A DNA stretch of 57,552 nucleotides from an uncultured Clostridia bacterium (GTDB lineage: Bacteria; Bacillota; Clostridia; Christensenellales; Pumilibacteraceae). The DNA is taken from contig CALVYT010000037.1 in NCBI GenBank assembly GCA_944372345.1, positions 1-57,552 of the forward strand, given 5' to 3'. Every line of letters begins with the position of its first letter. The stretch's first letter is position 1. This document shows, piece after piece, positions 8,126 through 15,732 of the stretch. The translations under genes and the position numbers were made by a program. The notes below the pieces were generated by a model. That model did no database searches and had not been told where the DNA came from. It was given only the letters and a program-made list of their open reading frames with translations.

Positions 8126-8917
8126 ATGAAAGCGATAGCGAACGGCAAATTCAATCTTTCGCTGTATGTGACGGGCGTCGTCGGCGGCATGCACCTGCTC
8201 GACGGCGTGATGCACTCCGTGTCGCTCGGCGACGAATTGATCGTAGAGGAGAGCGACCGCGTGCGCGTGACCATGCTCGGGGCGGAGTGCCCGACCGAGC
8301 GCAACACGGCGTACCGCGCTGCGATCCTCGTCCGCGACCGTTACGGACTGTCGCTTGATATAAGCATAGCGAAGCATATTCCCGTAGGCGGCGGGATGGG
8401 CGGATCGTCCGCGGACGCGGCCGGCGTGCTTGCGTGCGCGGAGCGCATGCTTGCAGGGCGCGGAGTAAATGCCGATCTGTCCGACATAGCCGCGGCGGTC
8501 GGCAGCGACGTGTCTTTTATGATGAGAGGCGGCTGCGCGCGGGTGCGCGGAACGGGAGGGGACGTAACCGCTCTTCCGCCTATGGAGTTCGACGCGCTCG
8601 CGATAGACTGCGGCGCGGTGGATACCGCCGCGTGCTACCGCACGTTCGACGAACTCGCTCTGCCGTTCTCCTCTCCGACGGAGGGAGAACTGCTCTCGCC
8701 GTTCAACGCCCTGCGCCCTGCTGCGGAAAGGCTGAACGGCAGACTGCGCGACTGCGCGGAAACGGCAAAGCGGCTGGGCGTCGCCGTTTCGATGACGGGC
8801 AGCGGCGGATGTATGTTCGTTATCTCTCCGCCGGCGGGAACTGCGGACGCGTTCCGCGAAGCGGGGTTCCGCTGCTTTCCCGTGCGCTCCGCGGCATGCG
8901 GGGTCGTGTTCGTTTAG
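8126..8917 (+). CDS. ispE: 4-diphosphocytidyl-2-C-methyl-D-erythritol kinase
   Basis: This GHMP-family kinase phosphorylates CDP-methylerythritol at the 2-hydroxyl in the MEP isoprenoid pathway. The N-terminal ANGKFNLSLYVTG substrate segment starts at residue 5, the ATP-binding GHMP loop PVGGGMGGSSADAAGVL lies near residue 80, and the C-terminal SMTGSGGCMFVI motif is near 230. The 263-residue length is slightly short, but all motifs are present. Because the first conserved residue is number 5, the start at 8126 is firm although there is no ribosome binding site. Its stop overlaps the end of the convergent spoIIR. IspDF, the enzymes before and after it in the pathway, are encoded 21 kb away in this window. 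Confidence 0.88.
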   Translation: MKAIANGKFNLSLYVTGVVGGMHLLDGVMHSVSLGDELIVEESDRVRVTMLGAECPTERNTAYRAAILVRDRYGLSLDISIAKHIPVGGGMGGSSADAAGVLACAERMLAGRGVNADLSDIAAAVGSDVSFMMRGGCARVRGTGGDVTALPPMEFDALAIDCGAVDTAACYRTFDELALPFSSPTEGELLSPFNALRPAAERLNGRLRDCAETAKRLGVAVSMTGSGGCMFVISPPAGTADAFREAGFRCFPVRSAACGVVFV

Positions 8918-9438
8918 AGCCTGCCGAGCAGTTCGGCGATCAGACTCGCATACTCGACGCTGCCGTCGTCGCCGTAAAAGCACAGCGGCGGGAACGCGAC
9001 GCACCACCAGTTGCCGCCGCGCCCCGAGCCGAGGTCGATTATGAGCGCGTCGTATTCGCCTGCGGGGTAGAAACGGTCGCCGTAAGAGCGGTCGGGGAAC
9101 TCCTCGCGGGACAGGCGCGCCGACGCGCCGTAAGTAAAACCGCATTTTTTCAGGGTTCGTTCCGCTTCTTCCCGTATGTCGGGGAGGGCGGATCTTATTA
9201 TGCCGTAAGCCTCGGCGCGGCGGCCGATCGAGGACAGACGGGGCGCGAGCAGCTGCGTGACGCGGTCGCGGACGATATACTTGACCGCCTGGTCTATGTC
9301 CGCGTCCGAATTGGCGCGGATATGTATGCGTATCGGGTCGCTCTCCGCGGCGCACCCCGAGGGCAGGGCGGCAAGCGCGAATAAGGCGGCGGCAATGACG
9401 AGGATCGACGTTAAACGTATTGCAAGACGGGTTTTCAT
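8914..9438 (-). CDS. spoIIR: Stage II sporulation protein R
   Basis: SpoIIR is the secreted forespore signal that activates the SpoIIGA protease and so releases active sigma-E in the mother cell. Matching features are an N-terminal signal peptide with a hydrophobic core and a lipobox-like SGC, the conserved RIHIRANSDADIDQAVKYIVRDRV segment right after it, and the C-terminal GGNWWCVAFPPLCF motif. I chose the ATG at 9438 (MKTRLAIRL), which gives a normal signal peptide. The 174-residue length is normal. Upstream on the minus strand GGCGAAAAT sits seven bases before the ATG and resembles a sigma-F -10 element, but the -35 match is poor. Confidence 0.88.
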   Translation of the reverse strand: MKTRLAIRLTSILVIAAALFALAALPSGCAAESDPIRIHIRANSDADIDQAVKYIVRDRVTQLLAPRLSSIGRRAEAYGIIRSALPDIREEAERTLKKCGFTYGASARLSREEFPDRSYGDRFYPAGEYDALIIDLGSGRGGNWWCVAFPPLCFYGDDGSVEYASLIAELLGRL

Positions 9439-9525
9439 ACCCGTTATTTTCGCCCGTCCGTAAATAAAAAACCGCGCGCCGCGCATACTTAAAGCGTCGA
9501 ATAACGCAGAAAAAGGGGGTAATTT

Positions 9526-10212
9526 ATGAAAAAAGCGGGAATAGTCCTGCTCGCCCTCGCGCTCGCCGTCGGAGCGGGGAGCGCGGCGGGAGGGCTGATC
9601 GCGGCGGAGCGCGCGGACACGGAAGCCGTCGCCGCGAACATAGTCAAGGGCGATACCTACGAGAACATAACCGCCGTGCAGAAGCGGCTCAAACAGCTCG
9701 GGTATTACACCATCGCGGTGGACGGGATATGGGGACCCGGAACGCTCGCCGCCGTCAAGGCGTTCCAGCGCGACTACGGGCTGACGGTGGACGGCATAGT
9801 GGGAACGTGGACTGAGCGCAGTCTGGGTATAACGCTGCGCTCGGACGGAGGATATTCGTCGTCCGACCGCGACCTGCTTGCGCGGTGCGTTTATGCCGAA
9901 GCGCGCGGAGAACCGTATACGGGTCAGGTAGCGGTCGCCGCCGTAGTGCTCAACCGCGTGGATTCCGCATCTTTTCCCAATTCCGTTTCAGGCGTGATAT
10001 ATCAGCCGGGCGCGTTCACCTGCGTTTCGGACGGACAGATCAACTACTCGCCGAACGCCGACGCGTACTCGGCGGCGGACGACGCGCTGAACGGCTGGGA
10101 TCCGACGAACGGGTGTCTGTATTATTACAACCCCGCGACGGCGACGAGCAAGTGGATATGGTCTCTGAAAGTGGAGATCACGATAGGCAGACATTCGTTT
10201 GCGAGGGGGTGA
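9526..10212 (+). CDS. sleB: Spore cortex-lytic enzyme SleB
   Basis: SleB is a lytic transglycosylase that degrades cortex peptidoglycan containing muramic-lactam during germination. The 228-residue protein has a signal peptide (1-30), a PG_binding_1 domain (about 48-105, ending in DGIVGTWTERSLGI) and a C-terminal Hydrolase_2 domain. The latter starts at YAEARGEPYTGQVAVAAVVLNR, with the catalytic Glu in YAEARGE, and ends with RHSFARG. The ribosome binding site AGGGGG is clear. The gene is followed one base after its stop by ypeB, as in Bacillus. These partners depend on each other for deposition in the spore. Confidence 0.92.
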   Translation: MKKAGIVLLALALAVGAGSAAGGLIAAERADTEAVAANIVKGDTYENITAVQKRLKQLGYYTIAVDGIWGPGTLAAVKAFQRDYGLTVDGIVGTWTERSLGITLRSDGGYSSSDRDLLARCVYAEARGEPYTGQVAVAAVVLNRVDSASFPNSVSGVIYQPGAFTCVSDGQINYSPNADAYSAADDALNGWDPTNGCLYYYNPATATSKWIWSLKVEITIGRHSFARG

Positions 10213-10213
10213 T

Positions 10214-11524
10214 ATGAGAACTTCGTCAAAGGTAACGATAGCGGTCACGGTGGCGGTCGTGCTTGCGCTCGCCGCGGCGGTGGTTGCGCTCGCGGTGGGA
10301 CTGTACGGGATGCGCGGCAGGGCGGACGAAGCCGAGCGCAGGGTGGAGCATATGTACGAAACGGCGCTCTGCGAGAGTCTGGATACGGTCACGGAAGCGG
10401 AGAACGATCTTGCGAAAATGCTCGTTTCGGTGGGCAGGGAAGATAACGTGAGCCTGGCGTCGGACATACGCGTCAGCGCGGGGAGCGCGGCTGCGCGGGT
10501 CGCGACGCTGCCCGTCGACATATATTCGTATTCGGGGCTGGAGAAGTTCCTCAATCAGGTGGCGGACTTTATGTCGGGATATATACGCGCTGTCGAGTCG
10601 GACGGCGACGTAGAAAAATATTCCGAACAGTTCGACGCTCTGTATGAAACACTTTCGTCGGTGCGAGTCAAACTGGAAGAGGCGGTCGGCAAGTTGGGCG
10701 GCGATTACGGTATCGCCGAGGACATAGACGAGAGCGGCTCGTTCGTCATCGGCGAGGGCGAATTCAATGTCGAATATCCCGGCATCATATACGACGGACC
10801 GTTCTCGGACAGCCGCGACACGTCGTGGAAAGCGCTCGACGGAAAGGCGGAGATCTCCGCGGAAACGGCGGAGCGCGTCGTGCGCGAACGGCTGGGAATG
10901 AATGCAAAGATGACCGGTAAAAGCGGCGGCGACGCGGAAACATATCTGCTCGAAGGCGACGCGGACGGCTGCCGCGCGTATGCGGCGGTGACGGTGCGCG
11001 GCGGGCTGATAACGACGTATTCCGTTTTGCGGGAACGCGGAGAGGGAAGTATCGGGCAGAGTGAGGCGAACGCGCTCGCCCTCGGCTATGCCGCCGACGC
11101 AGGCTACTCGGATACGCTTACGCCGGTCTGGTATAACGAGTTCGACGGCAAGATCCTCGTCACGCTCGCTCCGGAGATCGACGGCATAGTATATTACCCG
11201 GACATAGTCAAGATCAAGCTGCGCGCGTCGGACGGCGCGCTGACGGGGATAGAGGCGTGCTCGTACTGCGCCAACCACCGCGAACGCGATCTGCCGAAAG
11301 TCGTTATGGACCGCGATGCGGTGAAAGGATGCGTATCGGATAAGCTGTCCGTGGAGCATATCCGTCTTGCGCTGATCCCCAAGGGCAGCGGCGAGCGGCT
11401 GTGCTGGGAAGCGGCTTCCGAATACGACGGGCTGGACTACTTCGTATACGTCGACGCGACAGACGGCAGCCAGGTGGAGATACTCCGCGTCATAGACGAT
11501 AATCAGGGTAAATCCGTCATATGA
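10214..11524 (+). CDS. ypeB: Germination protein YpeB
   Basis: YpeB is the partner of SleB, required for its stability and localisation in the spore. The 436-residue protein begins with a single transmembrane segment (about 7-32), followed by a coiled-coil region with the family-typical MYETALCESLDTVTEAENDL pattern. Repeated PepSY-like modules occupy the C-terminal 250 residues. I chose the ATG at 10214, preceded by GAGGGGGT inside the end of sleB. A TTG five codons upstream is possible but unlikely. A symmetric terminator follows. Confidence 0.9.
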   Translation: MRTSSKVTIAVTVAVVLALAAAVVALAVGLYGMRGRADEAERRVEHMYETALCESLDTVTEAENDLAKMLVSVGREDNVSLASDIRVSAGSAAARVATLPVDIYSYSGLEKFLNQVADFMSGYIRAVESDGDVEKYSEQFDALYETLSSVRVKLEEAVGKLGGDYGIAEDIDESGSFVIGEGEFNVEYPGIIYDGPFSDSRDTSWKALDGKAEISAETAERVVRERLGMNAKMTGKSGGDAETYLLEGDADGCRAYAAVTVRGGLITTYSVLRERGEGSIGQSEANALALGYAADAGYSDTLTPVWYNEFDGKILVTLAPEIDGIVYYPDIVKIKLRASDGALTGIEACSYCANHRERDLPKVVMDRDAVKGCVSDKLSVEHIRLALIPKGSGERLCWEAASEYDGLDYFVYVDATDGSQVEILRVIDDNQGKSVI

Positions 11525-11547
11525 CGGTCGGCGGCATAAGAGCCGAA

Positions 11548-11577
11548 AAAGACCTTCCCGCAAAAGGGAAGGTCTTT
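11548..11577. terminator. Bidirectional terminator between ypeB and nitroreductase
   Basis: A perfect 12-bp stem AAAGACCTTCCC / GGGAAGGTCTTT with a GCAAAA loop. T- and A-rich flanks make it usable for both converging transcripts. Confidence 0.85.
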
Positions 11578-11594
11578 GCCGCATATGCGGCGCG

Positions 11595-12146
11595 TCATTT
11601 CAGATACGTTATCTTTTCCGTGCGCGGTTTTTTCGGCGCGGACGGCGCGGCGGGGTAGCCGAGCGCGCAGCAGCCGTAGACGCGGTGGTTTTCGGGCACG
11701 CCCGCTTCGCGGAGCAGATCGCGCAGCTTTTCGCAGTTGTCGCCGCCGAGCTGATTGATCCAGCACGAGCCCAGTCCGAGCGCGGTCGCCGCGAGGAACA
11801 TACTTTCGAGCGCGCACGCGCAGTCGTCGCGCGACGTCGGGTACGCCGGATCGGCGGAAACGACGATGAACACGGGCGAGTGGTAGTTGCAGGAATAGCC
11901 CTTTTCTCCGTTGCGTTCGAGGTTTGACGCTACGGAAGCGTCCCCCGCGAGAGTGCGCACGCGCGCGTTCATCCGTGCGAGCCAGTCGGCGTTCGTGATG
12001 ACGGCGAAGTGGCGGGTGAATCGGCTCATTCCGCTGGGCGCGTTGAGCGCGGCTCCGAGCACGGCGGAGATCTCTTCATCCGTCGGCATATCGGGCTTGA
12101 AAGCGCGGCACGTCCGTCTCGAACCGAGGCATTCGATGGCATCCAT
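11595..12146 (-). CDS. Nitroreductase family oxidoreductase
   Basis: An FMN-dependent nitroreductase-like protein of 183 residues. SRRTCRAFKPDMPTDEE near the N-terminus is the FMN-phosphate-binding RRSxR/F region, NAPSGMSRFTRHFAVI is the second conserved block, and ALGLGSCWINQL near residue 125 is the classic C-terminal FMN site. The family reduces nitro-compounds, quinones or flavins with NAD(P)H, and the physiological substrate cannot be inferred. The start at 12146 has AGGAGG eight bases upstream. It is the last gene of a five-gene minus-strand run that begins with dnaD. Confidence 0.85.
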   Translation of the reverse strand: MDAIECLGSRRTCRAFKPDMPTDEEISAVLGAALNAPSGMSRFTRHFAVITNADWLARMNARVRTLAGDASVASNLERNGEKGYSCNYHSPVFIVVSADPAYPTSRDDCACALESMFLAATALGLGSCWINQLGGDNCEKLRDLLREAGVPENHRVYGCCALGYPAAPSAPKKPRTEKITYLK

Positions 12147-12160
12147 ATTGATAGTCCTCC

Positions 12161-12367
12161 TTATTTTCCGCAGCCTTTGCAGGTCGCGCAATTATGTGTG
12201 CATTGCCCGGAGCCGGAGCACGGACCTATGCTTCCGTAGCATTTGCCCGTATAGCTTCGGCGGGTCGCGCCGCCGCAAACTTCGCAGACGGGGGCGTCCT
12301 CCGGCGATCTTACCAGTTCTTCCTGAACGTGTCCGCACTTCGTGCAGACGAACGAGAGCAGAGTCAT
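12161..12367 (-). CDS. Small FmdB-like zinc-ribbon protein
   Basis: A 68-residue protein. The N-terminal FVCTKCGHVQEE ... APVCEVCGGATRRSY forms an FmdB-type zinc ribbon. The tail adds a cluster of five more cysteines (CSGSGQCTHNCATCKGCGK), which could bind a second metal. The function is unknown. Its ATG overlaps the stop codon of the PHP gene (TGATG), and its AGGAGG lies inside that gene, indicating translational coupling. The nitroreductase starts 15 bases downstream. Confidence 0.75.
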   Translation of the reverse strand: MTLLSFVCTKCGHVQEELVRSPEDAPVCEVCGGATRRSYTGKCYGSIGPCSGSGQCTHNCATCKGCGK

Positions 12368-13191
12368 CAGTCGATGACCTCCTTATATTCTTTTCCTCCG
12401 CGCACTATCGTCCAATGTGTAAAGCCGAGATCTTTAAGCGCCGCGGCGACGGAAGGGTAATTATATCCCGTCCTTTCCGATCTGTGCGAATCGCTGCCGA
12501 AATTGACCTTGCGCCCGCCCAGTTCGTAATATCTCGCGAAAATGCTTATATCGGGCAGGCAGAGCGTGCCTTCCGCGGCGCAGCCGCCTACGGACGAGTT
12601 GGCTTCGAGTATCTTGCCTTTCGCGATTACCGTGCGCAGGATGTCATCCAGTTCTTCGGGAAAGTCGGAATATAGCAGCGTCTTGCGCTCGAACGGCGAC
12701 GGACGTCCGATATAGCCGAGATGTCCGACGGCGTCGTAGCGGTAGGGCGCGTCCAGACTCTCGCGGACGCAGTCGAGATATTCGCGGTACGCTTTTTCGC
12801 GGGAGTAGCCGTCCCAGAATTTTTTCCAGTAGCAGTCCAGTCCGTGGCAGATATGCACGGAGTTGACGATATAGCCGAAAGGCAGCGCGCCGAGCTTGTC
12901 GCAGATCTCGCCGACGTCCTCCGGCGTATAACCCACTTCCACGCCCGCGCATACCTCGAAGTCGGGGAAGGCGGCATTTATGCGCCGCACACGCTCGAAA
13001 TATTCGCCCGTGATCATATAATTGAATACGAACTCGCCCTCGGGGCGCGCGTCGTTGGGAAATCCGAGGTCCATATGTTCGGTGAATGCGAGGTATTTTA
13101 TGCCGTCCTCCCGCGCTTTTTCCGCGCCCTCTTCGGGCGTGCGGCTGCTGTCGGGGGAGAACAGCGAGTGGTTGTGACAGTCAATCTTCAT
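12367..13191 (-). CDS. PHP-domain phosphoesterase (histidinol-phosphatase-like)
   Basis: A 274-residue PHP-superfamily metal-dependent phosphatase. The metal ligands are visible as HNHSLFSPDS at the N-terminus, FTEHMD near 40, a central EVGYT and HICHG region, and SDSH near the C-terminus. Proteins of this HisJ/HisK-like group hydrolyse histidinol phosphate or related phosphomonoesters. No other histidine genes lie nearby, so the substrate is uncertain. The start at 13191 overlaps the last four bases of the DnaI gene, and the stop overlaps the zinc-ribbon start, so the genes are tightly coupled. Confidence 0.8.
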   Translation of the reverse strand: MKIDCHNHSLFSPDSSRTPEEGAEKAREDGIKYLAFTEHMDLGFPNDARPEGEFVFNYMITGEYFERVRRINAAFPDFEVCAGVEVGYTPEDVGEICDKLGALPFGYIVNSVHICHGLDCYWKKFWDGYSREKAYREYLDCVRESLDAPYRYDAVGHLGYIGRPSPFERKTLLYSDFPEELDDILRTVIAKGKILEANSSVGGCAAEGTLCLPDISIFARYYELGGRKVNFGSDSHRSERTGYNYPSVAAALKDLGFTHWTIVRGGKEYKEVID

Positions 13192-14075
13192 CGTTTGATT
13201 TTCCTGAGGTCTTTCCCCGTGAGCGCGACGCTGAGGCACACGCGCGCGTCGAACAGCCTGCTCGCCGTCCGCTCGCCGTAGCGCGAAGCGAGTTCGTCGG
13301 GGGACAGGTTGGTCGTTATCAGCGTATGCCGCTTTGCGTTCATACGTTCGCTGACGACGGTATAGAGATATTCGAGCGTGACGTTGCGAAGTATGCTCTC
13401 CGTGCCGAGATCGTCGATCACGAGCAGATCCGCGCCGATCAGCGAGTCCAGCGTTTCGGAGCGCGACGGCTCGAACGACGTGTGATATTTGCGGCAGGCG
13501 TCGTTGAACGCGAACGCCGTCATAAATATCGCCGAATATCCTCTTGATTCGAGTTCGTTGGTTATCGCCGCGGCAAGGCAGGTCTTTCCCGTGCCCACCG
13601 AACCGAGCAGCAGCAGATTGGTGTTCTTCGTCGCGGGGAACTTGTCGCAGAATATCTTCATCGCGCCGTAAGCCGCGCTCATTATATCGCGGTCGCCGCC
13701 GTCGAACAGAGAAAGGTTGCAGTCGGAAAAGCAGAACGCGGGCGCGCCGCCTTCGCGGCTTTCGCGGCTCGCCCTGCGGCGCACGCATTCGCAGTACCTG
13801 CCACCGACGCGTCCGCTGTCGCCGCAGACGGGGCAGAGAGGAGCGGGGTCGAGATCGGCGGGAGTCAGTCCGTGCGGAGCGAGCAGCTCCGCACGCTTTT
13901 TTTTCGCCGCCGATATGCCGCTTTCGTCGCCGCCGAGGATGGCGGCGCGCAGTTCCTTTTCCGCCGCGTAGAGCGCGTCGTCGGCGTTCAGCAGCGCGAG
14001 ATAGCGGGTCTTTGCCGCCGCCTGCCGCGCCGCGTATTCGCTTTTTATAAGGTTTGCCGCCGTTGCGTAATCCAT
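13188..14075 (-). CDS. DnaI/DnaC-type helicase loader ATPase
   Basis: An AAA+ ATPase of the DnaC/DnaI/IstB group, 295 residues, predicted to load the replicative helicase. An N-terminal helical region precedes a zinc-binding CPVCGDSGRVGGRYCEC motif (about 80-96), as in Bacillus DnaI. Walker A is GSVGTGKT near 155, Walker B is LLVIDDLGTE near 215, sensor 1 is ITTNLS, and the arginine-finger region is ERTASRLFD. AAGGAAAGG serves as ribosome binding site. It lies directly behind the dnaD-domain gene, the classical partner in primosome assembly. Confidence 0.88.
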   Translation of the reverse strand: MDYATAANLIKSEYAARQAAAKTRYLALLNADDALYAAEKELRAAILGGDESGISAAKKKRAELLAPHGLTPADLDPAPLCPVCGDSGRVGGRYCECVRRRASRESREGGAPAFCFSDCNLSLFDGGDRDIMSAAYGAMKIFCDKFPATKNTNLLLLGSVGTGKTCLAAAITNELESRGYSAIFMTAFAFNDACRKYHTSFEPSRSETLDSLIGADLLVIDDLGTESILRNVTLEYLYTVVSERMNAKRHTLITTNLSPDELASRYGERTASRLFDARVCLSVALTGKDLRKIKR

Positions 14076-14093
14076 ATCGTACCTTTCCTTCGC

Positions 14094-15497
14094 TTATATG
14101 TCCTCGGGGTTTATGTGCCTGATCTTGTCGTTGAGCTTTTCCGCATCCATTCCGCTGCCGACCGCGCCCCCCGCGATCTTTTTCGCGGATTCTATGTCCG
14201 TTACGCCGTTTTCGCGGAAGCTCTTTATAAGAGCGTGCATCTTCACCCGCGGATTGGCTTCGCCCATGCTGCGCTCCGCGGCGAACGCGAGCAGCTCTTC
14301 GGGGATATGCCAGTAGTTCGTCCAGATGTTATAACTGTCGCGGTCGCGCGAGGTTACGTCTCCGCTTATGCCCGCCTTGCGGAGCAGGGCGGTTATCGCG
14401 GCGTCGAATTTGTTTTCGTTTCCGAACCGCGCTTTGACGGCGTCCGCGCTCGTTACACCTTCTTCGGCGCATTCCTTTAAGACGGCGCTCATTTTTTCGC
14501 AGGACTTTTTTTCGCGGCGGAAGCAGTAGTCTGCAACGGTCATCAGCGCAGTCGCGTCGAATCCCGCTTTGAGCCACTCCTTGACGTAAGTCTCCGCGTA
14601 GTAGTCGAGATGATTATACCGTACGTCGAGATGTGCGAGCAGTTCTTTGGTCAGCGACAGCAGATTGGAGCGGTTGGTCTTGTATTCCTCTATGTCGCGC
14701 AGATCGGTGAGCCCGTCGGCGTGGTAGCGGGTAAGCAGCGTGTCCAGCCCTTTCATCTCGCCGTAGACTCCCGCGGCGACGGACAGCACGGCGGCGGGGG
14801 AAAATCCCATTTCCTCCGTCCATTTGCGGTAAAGCCTGACGTCCTCGAAATCCTGCGCGCGGCGTATTTTGAGCACTTTGAACAGCTTCGCGACGTCCGA
14901 CGAGATTATGTCGCAGGATGAGAGTTTCGCTTCCACTTCGTCCGTGGTGCGGCAGCCCTCGCTCGCGAGATTGCGCGCCACCGTCGTTATGTATTTCCAG
15001 CCGACGCTCTTGCCTTTGAGCCGCGCACAGTATGCTATTACGGTCAGCATTGCGTCGGTGTCCATATGACAGTCCTCTATGACCGCGTAATATTCGTTCA
15101 GTTCGCTCGGCAAAAACTCACGGTGGGGAAACATCTTCATCAGCATTTCGTTGAACGCCGTGAATTTCTTTTTGGAGTACGTTTTGAGCGAAGGGCGGGT
15201 GTAGCGTACGGGCGTGTATTCGATCTCGTACGGCGGCACGGCGGAAATGCGGACGAGCCCCTGCTGTTCCCAGTACGCGAACGCCTGCATCACGTCGTCC
15301 TCCGTCATCCCGAGCAGTTTCGCCATACGGTCGGGCGAGTTGTCCGATCCCGAATTTCCCTCGGCGAGCATTTTGCCGTAAATATATACTTTCGTATAGC
15401 TTTCGGGCGCGAACGGCATAAGTTCGAGAATGAATACGTTATCCAGTTCTATGCCCGTTTTTGCCGTGAGTTCGCTGCTCAGCCTCGTGAACGCCAT
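14094..15497 (-). CDS. DnaD/DnaB_2 domain replication initiation protein
   Basis: A 467-residue primosome-type protein. The N-terminal winged-helix part (about 15-95) contains the KLLGMTEDDVMQAFAYWEQQGLV pattern of DnaD/DnaB N-domains. Two DnaB_2/DnaD-type helical domains follow (about 190-260 and 275-345), each with a YxxKW/YNHLDYYAETYVKEW-like segment. The protein links DnaA, SSB or the membrane with helicase loading in Bacillota. The chosen ATG at 15497 has GGAGG six bases upstream. A longer reading frame upstream lacks such a signal. It is the first gene of the minus-strand operon with dnaI. Confidence 0.85.
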   Translation of the reverse strand: MAFTRLSSELTAKTGIELDNVFILELMPFAPESYTKVYIYGKMLAEGNSGSDNSPDRMAKLLGMTEDDVMQAFAYWEQQGLVRISAVPPYEIEYTPVRYTRPSLKTYSKKKFTAFNEMLMKMFPHREFLPSELNEYYAVIEDCHMDTDAMLTVIAYCARLKGKSVGWKYITTVARNLASEGCRTTDEVEAKLSSCDIISSDVAKLFKVLKIRRAQDFEDVRLYRKWTEEMGFSPAAVLSVAAGVYGEMKGLDTLLTRYHADGLTDLRDIEEYKTNRSNLLSLTKELLAHLDVRYNHLDYYAETYVKEWLKAGFDATALMTVADYCFRREKKSCEKMSAVLKECAEEGVTSADAVKARFGNENKFDAAITALLRKAGISGDVTSRDRDSYNIWTNYWHIPEELLAFAAERSMGEANPRVKMHALIKSFRENGVTDIESAKKIAGGAVGSGMDAEKLNDKIRHINPEDI

Positions 15498-15687
15498 CTT
15501 TTCCTCCGTCGGCGCTCCCTTACGCGCCGCAATATATATGATACCACTATCGTCGGATTTTAACAAGCGATTTCGCGGGTTTGCGCCGTAAAATTGCCGC
15601 AGCCGCCGCACTTCCGCTCCGCGCGCCGCGCGGAAGTACGGAAGCAGTTGCTTCAGGACATAATTTCGACAAATATCCTTAAAATGC

Positions 15688-15726
15688 TTGACGTCAGGGG
15701 GGGGGGGTAATGATACAATAGTATCA
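15688..15726 (+). promoter_or_regulatory. Promoter with G11 spacer and palindromic -10 region
   Basis: TTGACG (15688-15693) and TGATACAAT with TACAAT at 15714-15719 (extended -10 TGA). The spacer is 20 bases, three longer than optimal, because it contains eleven consecutive Gs. TGATAC-AATA-GTATCA (15711-15726) is a perfect inverted repeat overlapping the -10 box and could be an operator. Confidence 0.65.
15697..15707 (+). repeat. Homopolymeric G11 tract in promoter spacer
   Basis: Eleven consecutive Gs between the -35 and -10 boxes. Such tracts change length by slipped-strand mispairing. Loss of three Gs would give an ideal 17-base spacer. Confidence 0.9.
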
Positions 15727-15732
15727 TACGGG